From: CAYQAJ01 sp964415245 | GTDB lineage: Bacteria; Planctomycetota; Planctomycetia; Pirellulales; Pirellulaceae | Assembly: GCA_964415245.1 (NCBI GenBank) | Contig: CAYQAJ010000185.1 | Coordinates: forward strand, 1-10,384 | Direction of reading: 5' to 3' | Length of the DNA stretch: 10,384 nt | Shown: piece by piece, positions 1 through 6,546 of the stretch | Layout: each line of letters starts with the position of its first letter | Position numbering within the stretch: position 1 is the stretch's first letter | Translations under genes and position numbers: made by a program | The notes under the pieces: generated by a model | Databases searched by the model: none | What the model was told of the DNA's origin: nothing | Seen by the model: only the letters and a program-made list of their open reading frames with translations

Positions 1-1571
1 GCACAAACGAGCGATGCCATGAGGATACCTACCATCATACAAGCTACCACGATGCGATTCTCGTCGTCCCAATAGCCCTTGAGTCCCAGCCCCACAAACA
101 CGGCCGCCGAGAACACGTTCATCGCGATCAGCCATTTCGGCGGTTGCAGAGCACGTGGCAGGTCGCGGGCGTCCATCCAGATCACCAGAATACAGATGAG
201 ACCGCAGGACAGAACGCCGGTGAACAAGTTGACGGGCGTGAGAATGGCGAGCAGCAAACGCGGCTTCTGCACCCTCTCGGGCTCTCCGGATTCGTGATCG
301 CTTGAGGTATCGGCTTCTTGCGCCGCGGTGGCCGAGGGAAGCTGCTGGTGGGACACTTCCGGAGTCGCTTGCCGGATACCGAGCCACCCCAAGAGGAGCA
401 GCGCCAGCGGGCCACACCACAGGAGCACAGCCCGTCTCAGCTTCCGCGCCCGCACTTTCGTCCAGTCGCGGACGAACGACCGCACGATTTCGTCCCCGAT
501 CCAACACGCAACTTCGATTGTGCCGTAGAGGGTTCCCAGCATGGTGAAAAACGCGCCCACTAAATACAGGGGGAACAGCAGCGAGTGAATGCGTGTGACA
601 AACCGCGCCTGCAGGTTGAGCAAGCTGTCTTCGTCCGGCACGACTTGCTCCGCCCCCAGGACGATGGCGCCGCAGGCGACGAACACGGCGCTGAAGGCAA
701 TTACCAGCGCGAAGCTGATCGTACAATCGATCAGCGGAGCGTTGATCCACTTCCGGACAACGTGATGCGGGTCGGCGGCGATTTCCGCAAGCTGCTCACG
801 CGTTGCCTTGTTGGGCAGTACGCCCCATCGTTTTTCGCGCAGCCAAGTGGTATAGGCCAGGTAGTCGAATCCCGCCCCACCTATCACGCCCACGTATCGC
901 GTCGTCTCTACCCACACGGAATGCCGCGCAATCTCCGGATACTTTTCCGCCAGCCACTCGGGATACGTCAACTTCTGTGGCACCAGTCCGAAGACCAGGT
1001 CGAGCCAAGAGGGATTGTAGAGGAGCAGCGTCAGGCCGGCACAGAAAACGAGCGCCGCAACGAGAAACAATTGGACACGCTCGAGGACGGTGTAGCCCCC
1101 CACTGCCGACAAGAACAGTACGGCAACTAAGATCATCGCGCCCCACACGTAGTCCATGCCGCCGTGCAGAACGTTTTGCGTGCCGGTCATCCACGAGGTC
1201 AAGTTGCCCAACACCCCGGAGTGAAAGCTGATCCAGATGGGGAGGCAAACCATCGCCATCATCAGCAGCATGATCGGCAACCAGCCGCGGGGGCCGGGCA
1301 AGTCGATCATCCGCTGGTAGGGATGCACGCCCGTCAGAATCATGTGACGACTGGTGGCAATGACCAGCCCCCACTTGAGCAGCGAAATGATCGCGAACAG
1401 AAACAGAATGCGATAACCAAACAACGCACCGCCGCGAGTCGAGAAGATCAACTCGCCGGTGCCGATCGTGAGCGACGCGACAACCGCTCCTGGGCCAAAG
1501 ACGCACATCCACTCGAACGGGCTTCGGGGCAAACGGGGTCGATCATCGCGAAGTAGTTTCTGTTCCTCCAC
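1..1571 (-). CDS. Nramp-like (COG1914-type) membrane transporter, 3' end beyond window
   Basis: Integral membrane protein, probably an inner-membrane cation or small-solute transporter of the Nramp/APC fold. At least 523 residues are visible; the reading frame is still open at the left edge. I translated the minus strand directly: the N-terminus carries FGPGAVVASLTIGTGE (residues 25-40), placed like the first Nramp helix, followed by about ten hydrophobic segments. Later landmarks are GGAGFDYLAYTTWLREKRWG (231-250) and MLGTLYGTIEVACWIGDE (344-361). A hydrophilic stretch at about 401-438, rich in E, Q, S and D, precedes the last helices. Start: GTG at 1571, with GGGGA (1581-1585) 9 bases upstream and an in-frame TAG at 1605-1607. 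Odd: the DPGN of helix 1 and MPH of helix 6 that bind Mn/Fe in classical Nramp are absent, so the substrate is unknown. It is third in line after the racemase-family enzyme and the dehydrogenase, 114 bases behind the latter. Confidence 0.85.
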   Translation of the reverse strand, partial: MEEQKLLRDDRPRLPRSPFEWMCVFGPGAVVASLTIGTGELIFSTRGGALFGYRILFLFAIISLLKWGLVIATSRHMILTGVHPYQRMIDLPGPRGWLPIMLLMMAMVCLPIWISFHSGVLGNLTSWMTGTQNVLHGGMDYVWGAMILVAVLFLSAVGGYTVLERVQLFLVAALVFCAGLTLLLYNPSWLDLVFGLVPQKLTYPEWLAEKYPEIARHSVWVETTRYVGVIGGAGFDYLAYTTWLREKRWGVLPNKATREQLAEIAADPHHVVRKWINAPLIDCTISFALVIAFSAVFVACGAIVLGAEQVVPDEDSLLNLQARFVTRIHSLLFPLYLVGAFFTMLGTLYGTIEVACWIGDEIVRSFVRDWTKVRARKLRRAVLLWCGPLALLLLGWLGIRQATPEVSHQQLPSATAAQEADTSSDHESGEPERVQKPRLLLAILTPVNLFTGVLSCGLICILVIWMDARDLPRALQPPKWLIAMNVFSAAVFVGLGLKGYWDDENRIVVACMMVGILMASLVC

Positions 1572-1685
1572 CGCGATGAGTCCCCACGTTTGTTGAAATG
1601 CCGGCTACGGAACTCACGTGCCCTGCGAAGTCTTGCGCGGTTGATTCGTCGTCGACGCGATCGCGGCCGAATCCGAAGCGGGCAA

Positions 1686-2723
1686 TTACTCACGGCGAAG
1701 GGAAAACCGCGGCGTGACCTCGGGATTCACGATCCGCTCCGGCACCGGCCAGCGTCCCGATAGAACGGCCACCAGGTTGGCGACCGCGTCGAATGCCACT
1801 TCGCGGCTGGAATCGACCGAGAATGCCGCCACGTGCGGCGTGAACACCACGTTCTCCATTTGGAACAGGCGATGCGTCGGCGGCGTGGGGCGCGTGTCGT
1901 GCAAATCCACCACCTCGAACGTATCGAGCCCCGCCCCGGCCAAATGGCCCGACTCCAGCAGATCGGCCAGCGCGTGCTCATCGACGATAGCGCCGCGGGC
2001 CGTGTTAATCAGGATGCTACCGGGTTTCATCTTGGCGAGTCTATTCTTGTTCAAAAGATGCCGCGTCTCGTCGTTGAGGGGCAAGTGCAACGAAACGAAG
2101 TCCGACTCGGCAAGCAACGGTTCCAGCTCGACCATGCGGACACCCAGCTCCACCGCTTCCGGATCGAACGCACCCAGGTTTCGACGCGTGGCCAGCACGC
2201 GCATCTCGAATCCCCGCGCACGACGCGCCATCGCTCGCGCCGAACCGCCGAAACCGACCAGCCCCAGAGTGCGGCCGGGCAGCCGGCGCAATGGGCGGCA
2301 CTGCTCGCGCCCGTCGAAGTAACGCGCGTCGAGCATGCAGTTGCGCATCTCGTTCAGCTTGCGCGCCGACGCCAACAACAGGGCAAAGGCATGGTCGGCT
2401 TGCTCCTCGACGCAAAACGAGGGCACATTCGTCACCACGATGCCGCGCTCGGTGGCGGCGGCGACGTCGACATTGTCGGTGCCCGTGCCCAAGCGGCAGA
2501 TCACTCGGCATCGCTGCATGGCGTGAATCGCTTCCGCCGGCAGCGGCTGCGAAACCACCATCACCGCGTCGGCGTCGCGGACCACTTCGATCAACGGGCC
2601 ACCCGCTTCCACCTCGACGGGCACCGGCGCGACTGCGTGTTCGTCGTACTTTTCCTGCTCAAAGCTGGTAATGGGAAACAGCTCGGCGTTCAATCGCACG
2701 ACTTGGAAGGCAGCAAAACTCAT
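1686..2723 (-). CDS. D-isomer-specific 2-hydroxyacid dehydrogenase family protein (SerA/CtBP-like), atypical active site
   Basis: Predicted cytosolic NAD(P)-binding protein of the D-2-hydroxyacid dehydrogenase family, which normally interconverts 2-hydroxyacids and 2-ketoacids. Its 345 residues match the usual length. N-terminal catalytic half: CRLGTGTDNVDVAAATERGI (76-95) and NVPSFCVEEQADHAFALLLA (99-118). Rossmann half: GRTLGLVGFGGSARAMARRA (150-169). The substrate-binding Arg is R243 in INTARGAIVDE (239-249) and the catalytic His is H297 in TPHVAAFS. Odd: the catalytic Glu, found in GLDVFExEP in relatives, falls on V272 in GLDTFEVVDLHD (265-276), and the third Gly of GxGxxG is Ala162. Activity may therefore be altered or lost. 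ATG at 2723 lies 13 bases after the stop of the racemase-family gene with no clear ribosome site, which suggests translation coupled to that gene. The substrate may be a product of the neighbouring enzyme, by inference. Confidence 0.9.
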   Translation of the reverse strand: MSFAAFQVVRLNAELFPITSFEQEKYDEHAVAPVPVEVEAGGPLIEVVRDADAVMVVSQPLPAEAIHAMQRCRVICRLGTGTDNVDVAAATERGIVVTNVPSFCVEEQADHAFALLLASARKLNEMRNCMLDARYFDGREQCRPLRRLPGRTLGLVGFGGSARAMARRARGFEMRVLATRRNLGAFDPEAVELGVRMVELEPLLAESDFVSLHLPLNDETRHLLNKNRLAKMKPGSILINTARGAIVDEHALADLLESGHLAGAGLDTFEVVDLHDTRPTPPTHRLFQMENVVFTPHVAAFSVDSSREVAFDAVANLVAVLSGRWPVPERIVNPEVTPRFSLRRE

Positions 2724-2736
2724 GGCCGATGGCGGT

Positions 2737-3900
2737 CTACGCGACGCGGTACTTGCGTACGAAGTCTTCGTTCAGCTCGACGCCGATGCCCGGCTCTTGT
2801 GGAGGGCGCACGTAACCGCCACTGGCTTTCACCTGCTCGCGCACTCCCAGCGGCTCGGCCAATAGATGTTCGTGAAACAGATTGGGGGTCGTGTCGTATT
2901 CCAGCATCGGCTCGAACTGATGCAAACCTCCCGGGATGTCGGGAATCACCGATAGCAGGTGCATATCGACGGCGATCAGGACGTCGGAGCCCCAGACGTG
3001 CGGCATAACCGGCGTGCCGAAGGCGTGGGCCATGGACAGAATCTTCATGAACTCGCTGATGCCGCCGGTCGCCGCGACTTCCGGCTGAAGAATGTCGACG
3101 CAGCGGCGAGTGAGCAATTCGCGGTGGCCGAACCGAGTCCATTCCGCTTCGCCGCCCGCGATGTGGATGCCCGGCAAGGCCGCGCGCACGGCGCGATAGC
3201 CTTCGTAGTCTTCGGGCATGATCGGCTCTTCGAACCAATAGAAACCCAGGTCGCGGAGCACCTGTCCAATTTGAATCGCTTCGCCCACCGTATAGGCATG
3301 ATTCGCATCGGCCATGAGTTTGAAACCAGGTCCGGCGCCCCGCCGTACCGCCGCCGCAAGTTCCCGATCCTTTTCGACCCCCATGCCGATTTTCATTTTT
3401 GACGCCCTGAATCCCATGTCGGCAATTCGGGCAACTTCCTCTTCGAAGACGGCGGCCAGGTCGTCGCGCTTCTGGAACATCATCCCATAGCCGTACGCTA
3501 CGAATTGCTCGCGCGCTCTTCCGCCCAGGAGCTGATACAGCGGTAGCGACGTGGCTTTGCCATAAATATCCCACAGCGCAATGTCGACGCCCGACAGGCA
3601 GCAAATTGGCAAACCCTTCTGTCCGTGATCCCGCACGGCGTTGTAGATGTCGTGCCAGATCGCGTTGATATCGAGGGGATTTCGCCCCACGACCAGGGGC
3701 TTAATGACGTGATTGACGATCGCCTGATTGGCCAGCGCGAACGGCCCGGCCCCAAAGATCTCGCCGATGCCCGTAATGCCGTCGCTGGTGTGGACCTTGA
3801 CCAGGTGCGCCGTCCGCTGCTTGTAGTAACCTTGCGCGAACCCCAGCTCCTTGTCCATTTCATGCTGCAGGATGATGGATTCGATGTCGGTGACCTGCAT
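2737..3900 (-). CDS. Mandelate racemase/muconate lactonizing enzyme family protein (acid-sugar dehydratase or galactarolactone cycloisomerase-like)
   Basis: Enolase-superfamily enzyme of the mandelate racemase subgroup. These enzymes abstract the proton alpha to a carboxylate with Mg2+ help; many are sugar-acid dehydratases or lactone cycloisomerases. Its 387 residues match full length. Visible active-site set, numbered from ATG 3900: the KxK base K168-M-K170 in ASKMKIGMG; metal ligands D198 in ADANHAY, E224 in WFEEP and E251 in AGGE; D269 in VDILQPE paired with H301 in PHVWGS; E330 in QFEP. From memory, this pattern and the C-terminal GIGVELN resemble D-galactarolactone cycloisomerases; substrate assignment remains tentative. 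Start: ATG 3900 is preferred because GAGGAAGG sits about 5 bases upstream and the protein then begins at the expected first strand (MQVTDIESIIL). The frame extends 17 codons further to 3951, but that extension looks non-native. First gene of a probable operon with the dehydrogenase 13 bases downstream. Confidence 0.93.
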   Translation of the reverse strand: MQVTDIESIILQHEMDKELGFAQGYYKQRTAHLVKVHTSDGITGIGEIFGAGPFALANQAIVNHVIKPLVVGRNPLDINAIWHDIYNAVRDHGQKGLPICCLSGVDIALWDIYGKATSLPLYQLLGGRAREQFVAYGYGMMFQKRDDLAAVFEEEVARIADMGFRASKMKIGMGVEKDRELAAAVRRGAGPGFKLMADANHAYTVGEAIQIGQVLRDLGFYWFEEPIMPEDYEGYRAVRAALPGIHIAGGEAEWTRFGHRELLTRRCVDILQPEVAATGGISEFMKILSMAHAFGTPVMPHVWGSDVLIAVDMHLLSVIPDIPGGLHQFEPMLEYDTTPNLFHEHLLAEPLGVREQVKASGGYVRPPQEPGIGVELNEDFVRKYRVA

Positions 3901-4514
3901 GGCACCTTCCTCGTTCAACGTCGACCTGGTCCGCCAATCCCACAGGGACACCGCAGCCCGATAGAATAATGCGTTTACTTACGCGACGAGCACGAGGCGC
4001 GTTTTCTCGACGGGCAAGGTGCTGGAGCTGGCTGGCAGGTGCCGTCCTTGTTCAGCGAGAATTAGAACGTCGGCCGGTAGGCGTTGGCAAGTTGACGGAG
4101 GCGTTCCACCGGTGAAGTCGTAGCACCCTGTCGCCAAGGTTTAGCGCCGGAGTGCCTATTCCAAAGGGGGTGGGCGAGGGGAAGACGGGACGGCCGGCAG
4201 GGCGCAAGCAGACCGGCCGTCCCTTCGGTCCTGGCCCCCGGGTCGACGACTCAAGGGTCAACGGCGGCACGCTAGCGCGACGAAGTGGACCATCGCGTAA
4301 AAAACGTGCGCAGAAGCGATCACGGCGGCCAAGCCGAAGCCGGGAGTACCAGAACAAGCGAGAGGGAACAACCGGAGACCGACACACTACCATCGCTGCT
4401 GGAACATCAGGTCGAGCGATTCGGCGTCCGCTGGCTGGTTGGCACCGCTGGTGGCTGGCAGAAAGCCGCCGTGTCCCGCCTTCGATTGCACGCGAATGGC
4501 TCGGGGCGGAGCCG
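3901..4514. other. 614-base intergenic gap between two minus-strand genes
   Basis: I find no convincing gene here. Open frames exist on both strands (for example 4052-4393 minus), but their translations are Arg/Pro-rich, have no recognisable motif and look like chance frames in GC-rich DNA. The right part is the 3' flank of the hibernation-factor gene; the left part must hold the promoter of the racemase-family operon, though I could not pick a convincing -35/-10 pair. The one clear structure is the GC-rich hairpin at 4187-4223. Confidence 0.6.
4187..4223. repeat. Perfect 11-bp inverted repeat (GC-rich hairpin)
   Basis: GGGACGGCCGG at 4187-4197 is exactly complementary to CCGGCCGTCCC at 4213-4223, separated by 15 bases. 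It lies about 290 bases past the stop of the hibernation-factor gene and about 290 bases before the racemase-family start. No T-run follows it on either strand, so it is not a textbook intrinsic terminator. It could be a mRNA-stabilising hairpin, a U-tract-less terminator or a dispersed repeat unit. Confidence 0.6.
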
Positions 4515-5078
4515 TCAAATCCGGCCGTGCCGCCCCACCAACCTCACGGTGCTGGCCTGCGGTCCCTGGTCCCCTTCTTCTTCGGCGAACGCCACTTCCG
4601 TTCCCACTTGCAGCTTGTCGAACGCATCGCCGAGCACGCTGCTACGGTGGAAGTACAGCTCGCGGCCTTCCCGTGTCGTGAGCATGCCGTAGTCTTCGCC
4701 CGACACCAGCTTGCTCACTTTGCCGTGCGGATTGCGGGCAGGAACCTTGACGTCTTTGCGCTCCCGCCGCACGTAGTCCTCGAGCTGGCGCGCCGCCGCG
4801 TCGAAGGCGTCGCGAATCGCTACGCCGATCTCTTTGTACTGAGTGTGCAAGTGCGATTCACGGGTCGCCACGACTTCGCCGCCAGGCAACGTAATGTCGA
4901 CGTGGACCTGGTACTGGTTGCCGTGCTCGTGGTGCCTGCCGGCCGGCTCAACCACCACGCGGCAGCTCATGATACGGCTGGCGAAGGCGTCCAGTCGCCC
5001 GGCCCTTTCCCGAATCGTCGCTTCCAGCGCGGACGTATGCTCCATATTGCGGAAGCTGATTTGCAGAGGAAGTTGCAT
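4515..5078 (-). CDS. HPF/RaiA-family ribosome hibernation factor fused to a cold-shock domain
   Basis: Predicted cytosolic ribosome-associated protein of 187 residues. Residues 1-110 form the HPF/RaiA fold (MQLPLQISFRNME, then VVVEPAGRHH and NQYQVHVDITLPGGEVVATR, then a helix ending at about DYVRRERKDV). Family members bind the 30S decoding site and silence ribosomes in starvation or stationary phase. Residues 117-185 read as a cold-shock/S1-like domain: HGKVSKLVSGEDYGML (118-133), RELYFHRSSVLG (139-150) and VGTEVAF (158-164). The RNP2-like YFHRSSV is good, but the RNP1 segment is weak, DYGML instead of the usual GFGFI, so RNA binding may be reduced. This short-HPF-plus-cold-shock layout occurs in other bacteria; the usual long-HPF dimerisation domain is absent. 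Start ATG 5078 has AGGGA about 9 bases upstream. It lies 110 bases behind the CBS-domain gene on the same strand, suggesting joint stress expression, with an inverted repeat between. Confidence 0.9.
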   Translation of the reverse strand: MQLPLQISFRNMEHTSALEATIRERAGRLDAFASRIMSCRVVVEPAGRHHEHGNQYQVHVDITLPGGEVVATRESHLHTQYKEIGVAIRDAFDAAARQLEDYVRRERKDVKVPARNPHGKVSKLVSGEDYGMLTTREGRELYFHRSSVLGDAFDKLQVGTEVAFAEEEGDQGPQASTVRLVGRHGRI

Positions 5079-5146
5079 GGCGAACGTCCCTGAAGAAGGT
5101 ACCGGCGCACTTCGACGCGCTTCCTTCGGTGCTTGCCCGAGGAACC

Positions 5147-5163
5147 CGCGTCAGGTTGACGCG
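5147..5163. repeat. 7-bp inverted repeat between CBS and hibernation-factor genes
   Basis: CGCGTCAGGTTGACGCG reads as a 7-bp perfect stem with a 3-base loop. It lies 25 bases past the CBS-gene stop and about 70 bases before the hibernation-factor start. On the minus strand no T-run follows. It could act as an attenuating hairpin that lowers read-through, or as a small operator for a separate hibernation-factor promoter. Only the symmetry is seen; function is inference. Confidence 0.4.
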
Positions 5164-5188
5164 TTCTAGCGTACGCCGGATTTCTGCG

Positions 5189-5608
5189 CTACGCCGCGCC
5201 GACCTCGGCCTTGACCCCTTCGGCCACGTTTTGCAGCTCGCGGCTGAGCAATAGCAGAAGGTCGTCGAGGCTCACCAGCCCTACGAGAGACCCGGATACA
5301 TCGACCACGGGCAGCCGACGCACGGCGTGTTCCATGAGCTGTTGCGTCGCGTTGTAGATCCCCTCGTCCACGTTGATCGTCGCGACGGGGCAAGTCATAA
5401 GGCTTTGCGCCGATTCCCGCGGCGACGCGCCGCGCACGCACGTCGCGAGGGCCAAGTCGCGATCGGTGACGATGCCGACGGGCCTTTCCTCGTCGGTAAT
5501 AACGACCGCCCCTACCTTTTCCTTTTCCATGAGCTTTGCCACCTCCGCCAGAGTGGCCTCGGGGCGGGCGGTGATGGGCGGACGCATCAGCAATTGTCCC
5601 AGTCCCAT
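5189..5608 (-). CDS. Two-CBS-domain protein
   Basis: Stand-alone cytosolic protein of 139 residues that is almost entirely a pair of CBS domains (a Bateman module). CBS1 covers about 5-60, with GAVVITDEERPVGIVTDRDL (33-52); CBS2 covers about 68-125, beginning LMTCPVATINVDEGI and ending LPVVDVSGSLVGLVSLDDL (99-117). The GIVTDRD and GLVSLDD signatures carry the Asp that typically contacts ribose in adenine-nucleotide-binding CBS pairs. Such modules sense AMP/ATP or similar ligands and regulate a partner; no effector domain is present here. Start ATG 5608 is firm: AGGAG sits 8 bases upstream in TAAGGAGAAAAGTC. It lies 63 bases after the DUF77 gene and 110 bases before the hibernation-factor gene, same strand. 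By inference it may couple energy state to its neighbours. Confidence 0.92.
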   Translation of the reverse strand: MGLGQLLMRPPITARPEATLAEVAKLMEKEKVGAVVITDEERPVGIVTDRDLALATCVRGASPRESAQSLMTCPVATINVDEGIYNATQQLMEHAVRRLPVVDVSGSLVGLVSLDDLLLLLSRELQNVAEGVKAEVGAA

Positions 5609-5671
5609 GACTTTTCTCCTTAAGAACGAGATTCACATCTAACTTCGAATCGACGCCCTAAGCGCTTCCAC

Positions 5672-5986
5672 TCAGCGCGCCGGCACGAACAGGGCGGTGC
5701 GCCCGACCTGCTCTTCAACGCAGGCGACTCTCTCGCTCAGATGGTGCGGCTCATGCCCGCGGTCGTCGATCACGATGGTGGTGATAACGCGGTCGTGTTT
5801 GGTGCGCACCGCTTCGTGGCAGTGCCGAATCGCCGTGAGCACCTGGTCGGCATCTCCTTCGACGCAGGTTCCCATCGGCCCCAGGCGATAGGCGAGTTCC
5901 GATCCCTGCAGAACCTCGACCACCCGAGCCAGATCCTTGCTCATGTGTTCCGTTCCCATCGGGTAGATGCTGAATTCGGCGATCAC
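5672..5986 (-). CDS. Thiamine-binding DUF77/UPF0045 family protein (MTH1187/YqgV-like)
   Basis: Small cytosolic protein of 104 residues matching the whole DUF77/UPF0045 family (PF01910), a ferredoxin-like fold that forms tetramers; some members bind thiamine. Signature segments: VIAEFSIYPMGTEHMSKDLA at the N-terminus, YRLGPMGTCVEGD (33-45), and RVITTIVIDDRG (66-77). Start: GTG 5986 with AGGAG 7 bases upstream places the first strand right at the N-terminus, as in relatives. A second in-frame GTG at 6013 would add 9 residues and has an extremely strong TAAGGAGGT (6024-6032) about 10 bases upstream, so a 113-residue form is possible. The open frame continues to 6163 but that extension looks non-coding. 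First gene of the minus-strand set leading to the CBS and hibernation-factor genes. Whether thiamine is really bound cannot be told from the sequence. Confidence 0.88.
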   Translation of the reverse strand: MIAEFSIYPMGTEHMSKDLARVVEVLQGSELAYRLGPMGTCVEGDADQVLTAIRHCHEAVRTKHDRVITTIVIDDRGHEPHHLSERVACVEEQVGRTALFVPAR

Positions 5987-6023
5987 CGCGCTGCTCCTGT
6001 CAGCAAACGGCACGGGCCTGACC

Positions 6024-6032
6024 ACCTCCTTA
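6024..6032 (-). promoter_or_regulatory. Very strong Shine-Dalgarno TAAGGAGGT upstream of DUF77 gene
   Basis: On the minus strand TAAGGAGGT is a nine-base perfect match to the anti-SD end of typical 16S rRNA. It lies 10 bases before GTG 6013 and 37 bases before the preferred GTG 5986, which has its own AGGAG. It decides between two start sites, and may favour the longer 113-residue product or act as a ribosome standby site. Confidence 0.5.
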
Positions 6033-6113
6033 CGGCTACGAAGGGGTGCAAGTGTTGTGCCGCTCGCGATGACGAGAACGTCGTCCCGGATAACCGTCGT
6101 TGGCGCAGTCACG

Positions 6114-6128
6114 ACGCTGCGGCAGCGT
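6114..6128. repeat. 15-base palindrome in divergent promoter region
   Basis: ACGCTGC-G-GCAGCGT is a perfect dyad around one base, 128 bases upstream of the DUF77 start in the divergent gap. Symmetric half-sites of this size fit a dimeric regulator, but no regulator is encoded nearby and chance cannot be excluded. Confidence 0.3.
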
Positions 6129-6546
6129 GCCGATCCGCGCGCCGGAGTCGCACAATCGCACACTCAGGGCAACTGTCTTTTCGGGTCGAATCACGCGGCA
6201 GTGGCCCGCTGAAGGGTTTTGAGCCACTGTTGAGGCGTCCGGTTGCCCGTCGTTACCTGCCGCGAGTCATTGGTGCCTGAACACCCGCGCTCCGTCGACG
6301 ATCCCGCCGAGTGCAAGCCCTTCTGGGACTCGGGGCATGCGGTTTGCACTAGCGAACGGCGCTACGAGAGCGAGCGCGCGAGGCGGAACGAGAACGGAAC
6401 CCCGTGGCAAGCGCCGTGGCGAACTGGAAAGCCTGCCCCACGGCGATGTACGGGTACTGCCGACATTCGATCGCCGCGCACTTTCGCGACCGGCCTGGGC
6501 AGCGGGGAACTCGCCGCTTGACGCACCACCGAAAGGCGCCCATGCC

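Larger units (their letters stand above)
5987..6546. other. 560-base gap between divergent DUF77 and dksA-like genes
   Basis: No gene is recognised; short frames on both strands give Arg-rich translations without motifs. The region should contain two divergent promoters. Symmetric elements seen: ACGCTGC(G)GCAGCGT at 6114-6128, CAGTGGC/GCCACTG at 6199-6205 and 6223-6229, and CGCCGTGG/CCACGGCG at 6412-6419 and 6438-6445 in the dksA leader. CCGTGGC also occurs twice, 12 bases apart (6402, 6414). In DNA this GC-rich some such pairs occur by chance. I looked for TPP-riboswitch core sequences upstream of the thiamine-binding gene and saw none. Confidence 0.5.

Noticed and set aside
796..1512. 238-codon minus-strand frame within the transporter gene
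   Set aside because: It is another frame of the same strand. The true frame gives continuous hydrophobic helices and an Nramp-like N-terminus, while this one is Arg/Asp-rich.
1656..1665. CGCGATCGCG palindrome, considered as a regulatory site
   Set aside because: Such palindromes are expected by chance in GC-rich DNA, it is a single copy, and nothing ties it to a gene.
1833..3008. 391-codon open frame on the plus strand
   Set aside because: It lies antisense to two well-supported enzymes and crosses their boundary. Its translation is His/Arg-rich with no domain. It is a GC-driven shadow.
2720..3604. 294-codon minus-strand frame inside the racemase-family gene
   Set aside because: It overlaps the frame carrying every enolase-superfamily catalytic residue, and its own translation is Arg/Gly/Ser-rich with no motif.
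3901..3951. 17-residue N-terminal extension of the racemase-family protein
   Set aside because: ATG 3900 has an excellent ribosome site, and the family begins there.
4152..5093. 313-codon open frame on the plus strand
   Set aside because: It is antisense to the clearly recognisable hibernation-factor gene, has a low-complexity Arg-rich start, and shows no motif.
5987..6200. TPP riboswitch before the thiamine-binding family gene
   Set aside because: The conserved core sequences of the thi-box (such as CTGAGA and the long conserved helix segment) are not seen.
6337..6546. 70-residue N-terminal extension of the DksA-like protein
   Set aside because: The extension is Arg/Pro-rich and unlike the family, and ATG 6547 gives the standard N-terminus.
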